Counted from the stretch's first letter, positions 12,755 through 26,287 are shown. The stretch: 64,000 nt of DNA from Stropharia rugosoannulata (GCA_028532985.1 JANCIK010000012.1:2790001-2854000), one strand, 5' to 3'. Notes: generated from the sequence alone by a model not told the origin. Made by a program: numbers and translations.

Positions 12755-14259
12755 AGGGTGGGTATGGCGCGTCTCGACATTGTTTGATTGGTTCATGGAA
12801 GTTTTCGCTATCGGCTTTCTTTTTCTCTACATATCCTCCCCTGTATATAGACTAGCAATCACGTTTCTGTAAATAGATGTACACGCCACGCAAATGAATT
12901 AATGCCATATCATTCATATCACGACCAACATTTGTGCACCGTGTTGCTCGGCGCTTTCGCTCTAACTTCCATGCGCTGAGTTGCGAGCCTAATGGTACAT
13001 TTCCCAAAGCATTTGGATGGTATTATTATGCAAATGCGCGCCTCCCATTCAGTGATAAAACGATGCCATCCTTGCATGTATTCAAGATGAACACCGGATT
13101 GGACAGTATGCGTGTGAATACTAACTCGTCCGCCAGCCTGAAATTACCTGTCATGCATGTCATGGCTCGCGCTCAACGCAGGGTCGCGAGTCACTCAATA
13201 TTCCCATGCCGACTTCGCGTGCGTCACTCTTGACATTGACGGCATAAGACGTTTTATGACAGAAAGAAAGAGCATCCACAACTTCGAACACAGTGAGACC
13301 GAACCTAAGCTTGGACCCCTTGTCGACCCAGCAGACATCATAAAGATGCATGTTGTTTATGTCCGTAAAGCCCGCCAATTATTGGAAAGGTTCTGATCAC
13401 AATCTCACAGTAAGTCGGTATCTAGATAAGGGACTGGACAGAGAGTTAAATTGAAGCCTATCAGTTGTTACTTCAGGTAGACTAACAGTGTAACCAATGT
13501 GGAAGCCCCCGGACACAATGCATGACCACCTGGACGTGAGAGAGAATGGCCTCGAGGGCGCTTGGCAGAAAACCAAGTTATTGGGCCAGCATTGTCAGAG
13601 CATTGTGCCGCTACTGCTCTACCTCGTATTCAAATTAGACAGCTTCAGAGCATTATGGGAATTGACACCTGTAGCGAAGCATATGATGCTTTAAGATAAT
13701 AGAAATAAGGTTGTAGTCTGCCAATGTTGTAGTAGAGCGGACGAAGAGTGGAGTGGCGTATGGCGAATCTCGATGGCTCGACCAGATTACACAGGAATCT
13801 AAAAATAGACATGTAAAGCTACAGTCCTAGTACTACATAATATCTAGACGTACTAGGACCATCGAATGTCACATTAAGCAAGTGAAATGAGTGACGTAGG
13901 AGATGTGATTTTTCTTGGGAAAGACAAGCGAAAAAACGAGGAACGGCGTTCGGGGACATAAGGTGTGAGAGTTGCCAGTCCAATAATCTTGATCTGAAAT
14001 AGTAGTATATGAGAATTACTACTCTCTATCTAATACTTGGATAATTAGTAAACATAGAAATAAATAAATACAGAATGCATCTACTAAGTAATACTTGGAA
14101 ATAAATATGAGGAGTCTACATGAAGAAAGCAAGTTCTACGGTTCAAAAATGGAAACTATGCTACAAAGGAGCCGATACGGTACACTCTAAGTTAAATATA
14201 TGTTTCCCAGCTAATACAATGCGATGGTCGAAAAAAATAGACCATTGGATGATAAGTCG
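12755..14259. other. Intergenic, no gene seen
   Basis: 3' flank of the TmpA-like gene, followed by AT-rich DNA. Around 14000-14110 the motif taatacttgga recurs in an A/T-rich context. Short plus-strand frames at 12934-13694 show no recognisable domain. Confidence 0.4.
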
Positions 14260-14991
14260 TCAATCAATGGTACGAGCACTAAAGAGCAAGACGGTAGATA
14301 CGATGCATGGCTCAAATAAGCTTGCCTGGAAAGCTTCACTGGTAATTTCAAGAGTTGCCGATGAGTTATTGGGAGACATTGTAATTCTCGCAAATTGTTC
14401 TGGAGCAGTCGGACCATGACTATAAAGCTACCACAAAAACGTTACTCTAAGCAAAAAAAAAGAGGGAAAAACCGGCAACTTACATAAATTCCACGGTTTT
14501 CTCTGGGCACCCAAGAGAATATGCGATTACCAACTTGCATTGCCCTGTAACTATCAAGAGATGAATAGGACTCTGTAAATATGTTCTCTGAGGAATAATT
14601 ATGCACGAGCTCACGTTTGATCGCTTGAAAGCTTCAGAAAGTCTTTCGTCAGCCGACGTGGTATTATACCACCGACTTCTACAACAGGGTGCTGCGACCA
14701 CTGCACAACCGCAACCTGTTTTCCAGGCTTTGAAATGATGGTTGTCCCAGCAGAAGTGCGGACCTCGAAGTATTTGCTATTATTGGGGCCGGTTACAATA
14801 CAGTTGAAAATATCACGATTGAAGGACGAAAAGGTAAAGACAAGCACGGATGCGGGCTTAAAGTCCAGTGGTGGCAATGCTCCGTACGTTGGTGGAAGCG
14901 AGGAGTTGGGCTGCCATGGTCCGTCGTTGATAGAGTGAGGATTTTGAGGGTTATACCAACCAGCTTGGGCGTATGGGTTGTTTGCGAACAT
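14260..14991 (-). CDS. DUF6593 domain protein
   Basis: Three exons (14991-14615, 14550-14484, 14427-14260) give 203 residues. The N-terminus is rich in Pro, Asn and Gly (MFANNPYAQAGWYNPQNP), as is common in this basidiomycete family. The conserved DUF6593 body follows: a beta-rich region with ECIVTGPNN-like spacing (IFNCIVTGPNNSKYFEV), then VAVVQWSQHPVVEV, YRAMQVGNRIFSWVPREN and a C-terminal ATLEITSEAF segment ending FSARTID. The second intron acceptor (ttgatag before TTACAGG) was chosen because it restores the family sequence; nearer AGs give a stop. DUF6593 proteins are numerous in Agaricomycetes and of unknown function. I see no signal peptide or membrane segment. Confidence 0.82.
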
Positions 14992-17900
14992 CGTTGGGAT
15001 GATTGGGGCAGACTGTCTAGGAGTGACTGGATGAATTATCTAGCTCATTGCAGTTCTTATATATGCTGGCGTCTATATTCATCGGCACTTCAGTTTAGCG
15101 CTCGAACTGCGATGTAAACTTCGCTCCGAGTGGTGTCGCACATTCCACGCTCTGCGAAACACAATGAATTGAAAGGGGTAGAGTCAGTGGTGATTTGCGT
15201 CGGTGTAGAATTTTTTCATACCGACTTTGTTCTAGTCGATAAAAACGGGGATGCTCGTTCAACCGGTGCGTAGAAAACAGCAAGGTAGCCTTGCCTATCG
15301 GGGATAGTCAGTCAATCAAGCGCCAGAACAATCACGGATCAAAGTTGCGTCGACCCTGAAAGGAAAGCAGATGTTGTGATGTAAACACACGTGAGATACT
15401 TTGTCTGCTATACATGTTCATTATATCTTCAGTGTATGTAGAATAATTCATAACCTCATACGGTGTCCTTGTACCAGATAGGCTGGGGTTTGAGAGATGA
15501 ACACCTGCAATTGATCCAAATGAATAACCAATCACGTCTCCAGTCAGCCAAGTGTTGACTTGGAGATACAAAGGCTGTGCAATTGTGCATTTACGGGTTG
15601 CGGTAACGTGTTTCATTGAGTAGATCACTTGAATTATGCTCACGTCTGTAACAGAAGGTATCAGCCCTCGATAATCCTCTGAGTATTCTCCGAGAGTTAT
15701 GGAACTTTTTTTTAGCAGGCGACGGCTCGTTATAACTGACGCTACAGGCTGGAGACATACATGTCGTATTCCTGTTGTCGCCTTGAATATTCGACATATA
15801 TACATACTCATGACAGTAAATGAATACTATCCAGAATGAGGTAGGACCTCAGCTTTGCTGTGAATACGAGCATGAGATGGCCAGCTATCCGACGAGGAAT
15901 GGCGCAAAGCGCCCAGCAACACTGACATCCCTGAACACACTCTGGAATGTTGCCGCACATTTTAAAATTCCAAATGGTAGGAAAATCCGGCCGTTCCGAC
16001 CTTCTCTATGACGCACTAATAATCAATGTCCCCTCGCCCTCGCCTATTAATGTGTCACACTCCCCAGCCGCCTCGGGGCAGAGGGCCATTTAACCATACA
16101 TTTAACGGTATATGTTAAGTCCGATTGTAGGATTGTCAATAGATGTTGACATGAACAGCTCAGGAAATCTCCGCGGCATGATATCCAAGGCCGTCGGATC
16201 AAAATCAATTCAACCTAAAGGCCTAGCAGAATTCATGTAATTCGTTAAGTATGGTGTTGTCTTCTCGCAAAGTCGCGCTGGCCGTGTCAAACGAATGTCA
16301 GACTACGATTTAGAGAGCAACCTGGAACTTCCGACTTTAACTGCAATATACTCTACCCGCCGGCTCTTGGCAGATATTTTCAAAGCCCGGAAACATTGAA
16401 GGAATCAGGCTTGATTTAATTTATCGCGGGCACTCAGGGAAGAACTCCTAAAGGCCTTAAGAGTAAAGGAACAGTTGCACGAATGCAAAACGGAGGGTTT
16501 TAAAATCCCCATGTTACCAACTTCAGTATTGAGCCGCAATTGCGCAACACTTACTCTTCGCTAGTATCGAGCCTTACCATTACCTGGCTTTGTTTTCTGC
16601 AATCACCCCATGTGTTGAAACTGTTCGATACACATCAGTGCGTGATTTGCCGAGCAAGAATCAGTCAGCTGTCCCACAAGCATTATTACTGAATAGGTAC
16701 ATCAAATCAAAATTATTATCTCCTGCCACATTGTCTTCACCTGATTTTGCGGGCAGATTGTACAGAAATAGAGACACACCGAGGACATAAGGCATCTGTT
16801 GCCCAAGGACGACATGTGCATTCTGATGTTTTCTTCTGTGGAAATGTGCCCCTTAGTTCGAGTTTTGGGTCACAGCAGTAGCGCGTCATAGAAATTCCCA
16901 TCCGGGGTTAGGAACGTGGTCGTTGAATAATGATCCGTAACGCTCTGTTCCGTTGATTCCTGCTTGATATGGATATATGTGCTGTACCGGGATAATTACG
17001 TCGTCTGGACATTACTTAGGCTACGGGTTAATGCAGTGTGAAGACGACAATGAATACTGAGAAACCGTGACCCACTTCATTGTTCTGTCTGATCGTGACG
17101 TCTCCGATACATTCAAATGCCCAGAACTGGAGGGCCGTCGGCGCCACGTACAACTTACGAAAAAGCCTACATGTGTTCCAATGAGGTCATGAGTAATTGA
17201 ACAAATTGTTTTAAGAAGTTGTTTCAATATTATCCTGTTTTATGTACGTGCTTTCACGATGTTGTGCATGAAAAGAACTTTTTCGAGCAATCCCAAAGCT
17301 TTCATGTGGGCCTCACGCCAACATTCGCGTAGGCCTCGACTCGTGAAGGAAATCACTTGCCGGGCCGGAGTCCCGGGATGGGTGTTGTCGGTGATCTGGG
17401 GAAAAAATCATGTAAACTCCCATGGCGTTCATGTCAACCCTACAGAACACGCTGATGATCAGTCAAAATGCTGTGCGTACCTCTTATTCTAATAGAAATC
17501 AGCGCTGTCTGCCCAGAATTAGACAACGAGAGACAGTGAGTCAGTTTCAATCCTTAGGCCCATCAGATTCTGAAAATGTTATCACGCATTACACTTTTAC
17601 TTCGTCTGCGTGATTAGCACAAGATATCGTTGACATCGTTGATGTGCACTCCATTCTATATCTTCAAATACGCAGAGGGCGCGTCACAATTGTACAGTTG
17701 CTAATAAAATCTTGATCCTCAAATCATCCACAGCAGGTTGCGATATTCCAATAGAGAAAATGTAAGGTTCGCTTCGAAGGCGACCCACGGTTAAGCAGGC
17801 ACTTGAGCTGAGCTGTCCATGATGACGATTGTTGCCGTCGTAAGTGAATCAAAAGAGCAAAATAGGAAAAACATAGCATGCTCTGTGACAACTTTCATGC

Positions 17901-18069
17901 CGTTTCAAGTGTTATCTACACATACAAAGGTGGGTGATTGGAGGTTACATATTATCTTGCTTATTTAAGCTACCTTTTTAAACATGATCAGCAACAAGCC
18001 ACGTTGCTTTAATCAAACAACATATGTACATACGATCTGAGAAACATACATCCTAGGTGGGCGCTAATT
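14992..18069. other. Gene-poor 3-kb stretch
   Basis: A minus-strand frame of 159 codons (15811-15332) is the longest but has no recognisable motif and no clear exon partners. The rest holds short unrelated frames. I find no terminal repeats, tRNA or transposase motifs. It could be eroded repeat DNA or non-coding transcription units. Confidence 0.4.
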
Positions 18070-19627
18070 TCAGACATCAAATCCCCAGTCTCCGCGCTCC
18101 CCGGGCTTGATAGCTCGCGCTGTGGCCTTGAACGAGTCTATTTCTTGTCGCACATGTTCACAATCGGGATTCGCTGCCATGATGGCGTATCCTTGTGGAA
18201 GCACGTCCTCTAGCAACTTTTTGCGTTCGGGTCCATCAGATTCCTGACGTCGCTTGAGTAAAATGAAAGTTGCACACCTTAACCCGGCTCTCCGACGATG
18301 GATGGGTACGTAGGAAGTCCATACCTATCCGTGCTGCTATTTTTGACTCGACCTGTGCAAGGCGAGCGAACATCCTTCGGCGAAACATGGACGTGAGCCA
18401 AAACTGAGACGTAATGGAAACTAAAACAATCCGTACTTTGGGGCAGCCGCAGGATCGTAGCATGCGCGACTCATGATGCGAAGACCAATGAGGTCAGCTA
18501 GATAAATATCAAGCTACAGACATCCATCATAATAAGAAAGGTAAATCGAACCTTCTCGCTCCTGCGTCCGGGAATTGGGAAGCTCCAAGAACAGTGTGTT
18601 AAACGTGTTGGTAATTCCGAAGTCGATGCCCATAACAAAGGACAGAAGCCCCGCTATGATAAATCGGACGGTCTGACCAGATATGCGCTCGGCCGTATGT
18701 CGGGCTACGATATGCCCAATCTCTGACATAAAAATAAGCAATAAGATAGCAAAACAGGTGACTATCGTACCATGCGACAGGACAGAGGCGAGCCCCTCTT
18801 CATCTCGACAAATTGGTAGGATCCCCGTGAAGACGACAATAGTGCCTGCATTGAAAGTAAGAAATCACAGTGGTCGATATATGAAGGTTGTCGCACCTGG
18901 AATTGCCATCGCATTCACTGTCTTTTGGTCATTAACAACTAGTAGGTTCCACTCTTTGTCGGGACCGTATGTCTTTCCGGGGTTCTTCGCAGCTCCAAGT
19001 TCAACGTCAGGGTTCCAAGCAGTCCCGTCCGAATCAGTAAGAATTCCAAAGGGCGAGAGGACCTTCGGGGTAGATTCGCCCTTAAGAATGCCTAGATTTG
19101 AGGCATGGAGCAGCCGAGTAACGACTCGGCGGACGTGTCGATTGATTGGATGGTGTGGGGGAAGTGTCCTTGACTTCAGTTCTTCACGTAGTTCGAGATA
19201 CATTTTCTCAGCCAACTTGGTTCAAGGCTCTGTAAGTTACAGATTATACGTATAGGATGCATAGATTCTCACCAGCGCCTCTTCTTCCGGCGAGGTATTC
19301 ATGAATCTCCATCGGCCGGTATCTGGTACTTGCTCTTGACTTGGGTGGTTCAACGGCAAATAACGTACGATATCAGGCAACTCACTGGTATAGATAGTAT
19401 GCAATACCAACCCCACCCGATCCTACGAGTAATTTGACGCGCGGATCCCATGTCCTCCAGTCTTTGGGGTCATTACGACGCCAGCTTGGTTTAGGACTAC
19501 CCGGACTGTCTGGCGAGGAAAAGCGGATATAGCGGGTGTTGGGTCTTGGGGTACTAGACAGAAAGCTGCGAGTATGTGTTGTCCATGCTGGTTTCTTCGC
19601 CCACCGCCAGCCCAATCTGAAGCTCAT
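18070..19627 (-). CDS. OMA1: Mitochondrial zinc metalloprotease Oma1 (M48)
   Basis: The gene has about seven exons. It starts at 19627 (MSFRLGWRWAKKPAW), with an Arg/Ser-rich N-terminus typical of a mitochondrial presequence, followed by a probable membrane segment (VKLLVGSGGVGIAYYLY). The peptidase part has ELREELKSR, the segment LLVVNDQKTVNAMAIPG, then TIVVFTGILPI and, across an intron, LSHEIGHIVARH. This is the complete HExxH zinc motif. The downstream ligand region reads ERE-ADLIGLRIMSRACYDP across a further intron. The C-terminus ends GERGDWGFDV. Oma1 is an inner-membrane stress protease that cleaves proteins such as the fusion GTPase Mgm1/OPA1. All active-site residues are present, so this copy should be active. 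It is divergent from the arrestin-like gene, with about 1 kb between the starts. Confidence 0.9.
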
Positions 19628-20675
19628 AGAAGTGGTCGAAGTACAAGGGAGCGAGTACAAAGGGAATTGAAGGGAATAACCTGCCGAACGTCGATTACAT
19701 ACGGTGCATGACGCAGTTCTTCGGCACTTCGGCACACTGAGCAAACATTGATAAGTATGATTATGACGAGTATTACACAGTGAGTACAAGATCAATAAGA
19801 AGAAATGTTTATACCACAATACATTACTCTATACTGTCCACTCTTCCCTAGATTATCATGTATTTGATACCTTCATAATTTGTAACAAGCCCATATATTT
19901 ATCTTATATAAACCCTGGCGGGCCGTATGCACCCGTACTGCAATGCGTGAGTCAAGCGCGAGTCGTGACAAATGAGTGAACAAGTTGGCAATAGGTCTTT
20001 CCAGCACATCATGGTAAGTGTCAAGACTGCACTCTAAGCTCTCGCATTTCAATTCCAGCTCAATGAAGGGTGCTGCAGGCGCTACTGCAAGTTGTAGGCT
20101 GGAACAGTGAATGCGTAGAGCCATCATTTGTTGCTGCATGCCAAGCGCGCTCGTTGGGCGACTTCTGCAGAAGGAGCGTTTATCACGACTCCTATGGGAC
20201 AGAAGATGCTTGGAAGACGCTATCGCCCTTACCTCTTCCTATTTTTCGGTCTACGTATAGCTACGTACCAATGGACTACATCGGGGTACTCCGAGTCCTC
20301 GACCCATGTGGCGTATTTAAACTTGGGAAGGGAACATTATCGCCAATATTTAATATCATAATATTTATGAAATACTAGCCCATACAGCAGTGCTATTAGT
20401 GAGTATGTCTGGTTTAGTCGCCAGTTTGGTTCGACTTACTCTTGTTGAATGGGCATAATCCACGCACACCTTCTCCCATCATGTTGATGCAAATCATGGT
20501 CTACAGTTATTAATTGTCTCAGATGTATTAAGTAGCAATATCCCTCATGTTCAGCGGTCATAAGGACAGTGGATCAAACTTAGATCAACATCACACGGGC
20601 CACAGCCTTCAGGCAACAACTCGCTGCCAACATCTCTCTGACTCACATCGAGTGCCTGTCTTAACCAGTACGGCC
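19628..20675. other. Shared upstream region of OMA1 and the arrestin-like gene
   Basis: About 1.05 kb between divergent starts. An alternative start of the plus-strand gene at 20547 would shorten it. No other gene is seen. Confidence 0.4.
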
Positions 20676-22382
20676 ATGGTCGACTCTCCAACGTCTACAG
20701 CCAATAATGTTAGCCACGATTTATCTCCTGCAAGGCATGTGGAAGCATCCGAGTCGGCGCCTAATCAGTCGGCCATAAACCCAATTAAAAATTTTGAATA
20801 TGCTATAAAAGGGAAGAAAGGGAATCTGGCATCACTGACACTCGTAGCCGACCGAGCACTGTCGAGGAACATGCCCAACTATTTGAAGGGGTGCCCAATT
20901 AAAGGCAGGGTGTATCTTAGAGCAGACAAATTGCAGGGGGTTCATCTGGTGACAATCACTGTAAGTAACACCTGTACTATTAGTCCCTCAATTATTACCA
21001 AGATTCCCGCTTAGATTGAGGGCAATATCATGTATGGGTCAGCCCCCGGCTCAATAAATTCTGCTGTACAGCAGACCTTCATGAAAGTTCGAAAGGTGGT
21101 TTGGTCCTCAATGGCTGGTTTTTCTCCAGAAAATACAAATGTATTTTGTCAAGAATTACATTCAGGAACATCCCGACATAGCGACCTCGGCTGTCCGGAG
21201 GGAATAAGCAAACACAGACCAGATAATATCTCAGTTAGTGAGGGGCGCTCATGGGATTTTTCATTCTATATCCCCGACCAAGTCGCCGTACGTTATGGAA
21301 AAGAAAAACAGGTAGCATTATTTTCCCCTCCTGAGACTTTCAGTGAGCGCCTCGCCCGCGCAAGCGTTGCTTACCAGATCACTGTCAAGTACTCTAGAGG
21401 GAAATGGTTGGCTCCATATAAGTAGGTTACATTTGACTATCTTTCAATGGACTAATCGTAAATACTTCTCCCGTCAAAAAGGATACCCGTTCCCTTTGGC
21501 TACGTTCCTGTGACAAAGTCAAATCCATTTTCTCCATTGAGACGACTGTCGTATCAGGACAATTTACCTTTACTTGGCCCTACCGTGGACGTCGATGGAT
21601 GGCACTCCTTAAAACAAGTATCTGTGAAGGGTACTCTTTTCAACGAACGCCAGGTTGAAATTAATTGCACAGTACGTTTTGTGAGCTTTCAGATATTAAT
21701 CACTTATCTCATTGACAGCACTTGATTTTCACTTTAAGTTATTTCTAGCTAAACCAGTTTGTGATCTATAATTTTAAGCACAGATTCAGCTAATCAAACA
21801 TGCATTATTAGCTATCTTATACACGGGGATCCTTGATACCTTTCTTCTTACTACTCGAAGGCGAAGACGCGCAGGCCACTCATTTATTGTCAACGCCCAG
21901 TTGTATTGACATCTGCCTTCAGCGAAGAATCCGTTACCATTATGACACTATCCATACTCTCGGAGCAAGCTTTTTAGAGGACTCTGTCGACGTTCTTTCC
22001 CATGCGGTATTATGGCCATCCAATGATGTAGGGAGAAATGATAGTCACACAAGCTGGCTGAATGGGGAAATCTACATAAGTCCAAGCGTGAAGCCTTCGT
22101 GTACTATGGGCGATTTCCGTATGGAGGTAGGTAGCTTCGCCCTGATATGTATCATCATTGTATATATCCTAATGTTCTCGACAAAATTTCCGTCCGGATA
22201 AACAGTACAACGTTTTGGTATCGTTTGACGGACCGGAATTCAAGCCGATGACAAAAAAGCCACTTATTACGCATCCTATAGACATCGTGACGCTGTTTGC
22301 ACCTGGACCGCGTCCAAGGAGATATGGCCCCCTTAGCTATGAAAGACCGGCACCCATTTTGAAGACCCTCTTTTATTATTAA
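20676..22382 (+). CDS. Arrestin-like domain protein
   Basis: Exons are 20676-20960, 21015-about 21422, about 21480-21672, a micro-exon of about 18 bases near 21740, about 21812-22124, and a last exon from about 22206. The protein has an arrestin-like beta-sandwich: KGCPIKGRVYLRADKLQGVHLVTIT, then the extended arrestin strand IEGNIMYG, a hydrophobic WDFSFYIPDQV strand, ERLARASVAYQITVKYSRG, and a C-terminal arrestin part (VSVKGTLFNERQVEINC, then LFLAKP-LSYTRGSLIP). It ends with a basic, Pro-rich tail and FYY before TAA. Fungal arrestin-like proteins often act as adaptors that bring ubiquitin ligases to membrane transporters. No PPxY motif is evident here, so the partner is unknown. The ATG at 20676 sits in a strong context (GGCCATGG); an in-frame ATG at 20547 is an alternative. 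Confidence 0.75.
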
Positions 22383-22579
22383 GCATTGAGAATAAATAAA
22401 ATAAGGGAATCGGTAATCTACTTTTCCATTATATTAATGCTCTTTTTTAACCTCAGAATTAGAGCTATGTTAAAACTTAAACCAAAAGTCTATGATTTTT
22501 ATATGTACGTCGTACGACAACACTTATATTTAAAGAAAGTTGAACGGGAAATTTCACGGTGATAAAAATAAAAATTTGA

Positions 22580-22681
22580 TGCCGACTACCCGGATTGAAC
22601 GAATGACCTTCTCATGAACTTGACCATGCATAGACTCACGGAGTTACAAGTGAGACGCGACTACCACTGCGCCAAGCCGGC
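22580..22681 (-). tRNA. tRNA-Thr (TGT anticodon) with intron
   Basis: Minus-strand cloverleaf with a full seven-pair acceptor (GCCGGCT with AGTCGGC; one G-U) and discriminator A. The D-arm is GCGC/GCGT around AGTGGTAGTC. The anticodon stem is TCTCA/TGAGA with loop CTTGTAA, giving anticodon TGT (22648-22646). An intron of just under 30 bases follows position 37 of the loop, the normal place for eukaryotic tRNA introns, so tRNA splicing is needed. The T-loop is TTCAATC. A T-rich run (ATTTTTATTTTT) after the 3' end fits Pol III termination. It lies between the convergent ends of the arrestin-like and dynamin-like genes. Confidence 0.85.
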
Positions 22682-22823
22682 CCGCCCGTTGCATGTGTCG
22701 AGTTACTGATTCTCTTATATGTATGCTCGTCAAGAGTATACTCACAGCGAACGCACACATAGTGATTCGATTACATTGTGACAAACTGACCAAAAGTAGA
22801 AAGAAAAAGGTAGACTAAGGCCG

Positions 22824-25796
22824 TCATACTATCGGTCCGCCCTCTGCCACTCTGTCAGTAGATCCGAAGTGGTCTAGCCTCTCCTTGATCTGCAAGAGAC
22901 GCGCACGGCGTTCCTGCAGGTCATGCCGCCGTTTCTCCAAAGCAGGGTCTTCTTTGAGCAAATCCTCGACGTTGACGGCACCAGCCGCGCTCTCCTTGAA
23001 TATGGTACTCAACAGAGAGCTGCTGATGCGCACAGCAAATGTTTGGTGCAGCTCGTGCTCGATAGTGAGCGGAACATGGTCCATGATTCTCTGTAAAGAT
23101 AAATTTTGGTATTAGATACGCAAGAAAGGCGGTGCAAAGCCTCTGAAGCCATAATATTTACCTGATGCGCTACCTGAAAATAACCTTGAACGGTCGCTAT
23201 GACTCTCAATTCCTCATCTAGCGACCATGTCCCAGGACTCGTGTCTAAGTCAGAGTCCGGTGGAAGAGGAAATGTATGAAGAGGAGGTGTGGGCACAGTA
23301 GAAGCGGGTTGGGTTGGGCTAGTAGTATCACGGCTTGCTATACTTGGACTGTATGTTATTTCCGGATGCCGTGCAGCTTTATATTTTTTGAGCCATTTGT
23401 TCTTTTCGGCAAAGAATGAATTTGTGTTCTGGGTGAATACCGGAGAGCCTTCGATTGAAAGGGCTTTGTCCAAAATTCGCAAAGCATCGGAATAACAGGT
23501 ATTTAACTGGCCAGAAACTTGCATGCTAACGAGCAGTAGTGAGTATCCCACTCAGATATAGTACATATAAGGGCATAGCTACACACCTCACATACTGCTC
23601 CAGATATTTGAACTGTCCAAAATGCCGATGTATTAGCTCTGCCACAAATGACTTCAAGTTATGGGAAGCATCTTCGAAACACTGCATCGACGGCGTTACC
23701 CAGAGGTTGGTATACTGCATTATGAGCAACTTTATTGCCTCGAACGGGATCTCTCCAGGAAGCTCCCAGCCAATCGTCCTATCTGACATTATTCCAAGCA
23801 AATGAAAAAATAGGTTGGACATAATCACAGTTTTATGACCTTGCGTATATCACAAAGCCAACGCGGTTCCGTCAGAGTAGTTACCAGAGAATCTTCATAG
23901 TTATACTCGAAGTTTGTGCGCGATTCGTAAGGCCGAAAGTCCGGGGTGGTCATCAGGATATCATGCTTGAATGTACGATACCGACTCTTGTTACTGTGCA
24001 CGAAGCGCTTATCATTGCTCACGCCATTTACCGAGTCGGATATTTCCTTGCAGAATGCGTTGACGCGGAGAATGACCTCCGTGAACGAATCGACATTCGG
24101 CAGCGGCGGGAGCTTAGCAAGCTCGACGTCGCAGCGAAGCAGCTCCTCTTCCACAACTTTCATCAGTTCTGGGAGACTGTTACACATTAGCTTAAGTCAG
24201 CGTCCAATACAGAGAAAAGTTCAAGGAGGTACTGGAACGACGTACTTCCGCTCAATGAGGTCCACAAGTAGAGCGCTGATGTTTCCCACGAAGTTCGGGA
24301 TCCCGAAACGGCCACGGTCTGTCATCGTACTCCACGGCGGGCTCGTTTCGAAGAACCGTATCGCATTGGCGTGCGCCTCGGCATGCTTTATTTTGCGCAG
24401 ACGTTCAGAGTCGTCCGGTAAGCGCACGCAGTAGTAGCCGTGGGTAGTCGTGTGCTCGCGGCCCTCAAGCACGGCCCTCCACTTCTCTTTCCCGCCAATG
24501 GAGCCCTCGGTGAGTAGGTCAACCTTCGTCAAAACACCTTTCAATTAAAGTTTTTAGTGTAGCCCCATAATTAACTACAAAGTTTACTAACCTATTGTGC
24601 GCTCTTTGGCGGGATCTGCAGTACTAGCAATGACCAGTGCTTGTATCATCTCGATGTCGTCTAAAGCCAAATGGGTCACGATGCATAGGGGAACTTGTGC
24701 AACCGAAGCGCGGACGTACCGGTCATGGGCATGGCGACGACGATGAGCGTGTTTCGCCCTAACACATAGCTCTCAACCAGAGTGCGCACCTCGTCAATCA
24801 GCTTTTGGTCCGCATTCTGTATCAGTCCTGTACAAGGCGGTGTTAGATAGTGACACAGTGAACTACTATAACATCGGCGTGTTCGCACCAGGTAGGTCGA
24901 CGAAGGATAAGTCCGTTGCGTGCGGATCGCGCACATTAACATTCACGATGTTCCTCGAGAACTTTAGCATGTTGGCTTCATCCGTGCGTGCGTTTTGTTT
25001 TAGCGCGTCCGCAGACATCGCGATGAAATCAGAAGGCAGGCGGTGAGGACTGAGCACGGCGGCCTGTGCGCGTCGGATCCACAGCTCGACCGCATCCTTG
25101 TCCTCGATGGGTACACTGAACGCCTCGGTACGCGGCTGCGCCAACGAGCGCCCGAGCTTGTCGAACTCGTACGTGATCTCGATGTGACACGACCAAGTAT
25201 CCGTGTCGCTCGACATGGTGCACACCATAGGGCATCTATAAATAGTCAAGGACGTCACGATCGCGTCAGCATTCAGAAATCGAGTTAACGTACCTAGTGC
25301 ACGTCCCACTATCTCGCGGGACATTTATCTACGCATGCGAATTTCAGTATGCTGGCCATGATATGAAATTATACTATACAAATATTTACGTACCCCTGAA
25401 ACAGCTTCAACGAGCGAGCTCTTCCCACCTGAAATAATATATTATACGTCACCGAGCTCCGAAGCAGTTGCAATGAACAGAAGTACTCGACTGCCCCCCA
25501 ATAACAACGATTCTTGGCAGATCAAAGATAGTTTTGGCACTGTGAACGTATTGCAAGTGCAAGCGTAAGAGTAAGGCTCATATTGTAAGGAGAAACAGAC
25601 GTGCGTACCCAAGGCTGAGAAGGTCCTTGTAGAGCTTCATCAACTCGCGACACTTGCGTGCGTAGTCCGAAGATGAGATGGTGTCGTCTCCACCCCCACC
25701 GTCGCCGTATGGCAGGCCCTCTGGTATAGGGTCATCCTTCGCCCTTCGTTTAACCCCATTGCGGGACCATTTGTTGGCAAGGTTGGGGAACGACAT
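22824..25796 (-). CDS. Dynamin-family GTPase (Mx/Vps1-like)
   Basis: A multi-exon gene starting MSFPNLANKW at 25796 (in-frame ATG also at 25826) and ending GGPIV at 22824. The GTPase domain is complete. The P-loop GGQSSGKSS is rebuilt across an intron at about 25520-25435, then SLVEAVSG, the switch NVPRDSGTCTR, DLPG and TKVD (G4). A dynamin middle/stalk region follows (FGIPNFVGNISALLVDLIERK and SLPELMKVVEEEL onward). A Ser/Thr/Pro-rich insertion comes near 23400-23270. The C-terminal GED-like helix ends the protein (IMDHVPLTIEHELHQTF, then EDPALEKRRHDLQERR). I see no PH or proline-rich dynamin tail, so it resembles stand-alone dynamin-like proteins common in Agaricomycetes. Dynamins polymerise on membranes and use GTP to remodel or sever them. 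Which membrane this one serves cannot be read from the sequence. Confidence 0.87.
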
Positions 25797-26287
25797 CGTG
25801 CTTGGATGGAGGATTTGCGGGTTCAAGCAGGCTTATAAGCATCCTGGGAATGCATGGGCGTCTATAGCCTTGAGGCACCAACGTGATCATTAATACCTTC
25901 CAGATTGTTCCAGATGACGTGGCTGCTGTACACGCCGAAAAGCTAAATTGGCAGGTACCCTGCCTTGAAAGGAAAGTCTGTTTGTTGAGCTGTCTCGTGT
26001 ACATATGGATCCCCAAGCTTGTCTTAAGCTTGCTGCGATCGTGAGCCAATGATTATGGATAAATGTGATAGGCACTCAGAATGATGGGCGTCTTCAATTT
26101 CTGCTATTTATCCATGAAGCTTGAAGTCGTATAGAAAAGAGAAGATCGGATGACATCAAAATGGTGGCGTGAGGCGGGGTTCTTTGCCTGCTCCGCGCCT
26201 CGCTTTAAATATAAAAATATACCAAAATTAGCTCAACTAGCCTTAATTAACAACAAATTTGGCCAGATATTCTGTATAATTACACTA
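25797..26287. other. Upstream of dynamin-like gene
   Basis: No gene seen; presumed promoter of the dynamin-like gene. The motif GAAGCTTGAAGTCG near 26118 recurs in similar form near 27580 and 48484. Confidence 0.35.

Noticed and set aside
15332..15811. 159-codon minus-strand open frame
   Set aside because: No family resemblance and no supporting exon structure; could be chance in a gene-poor region.
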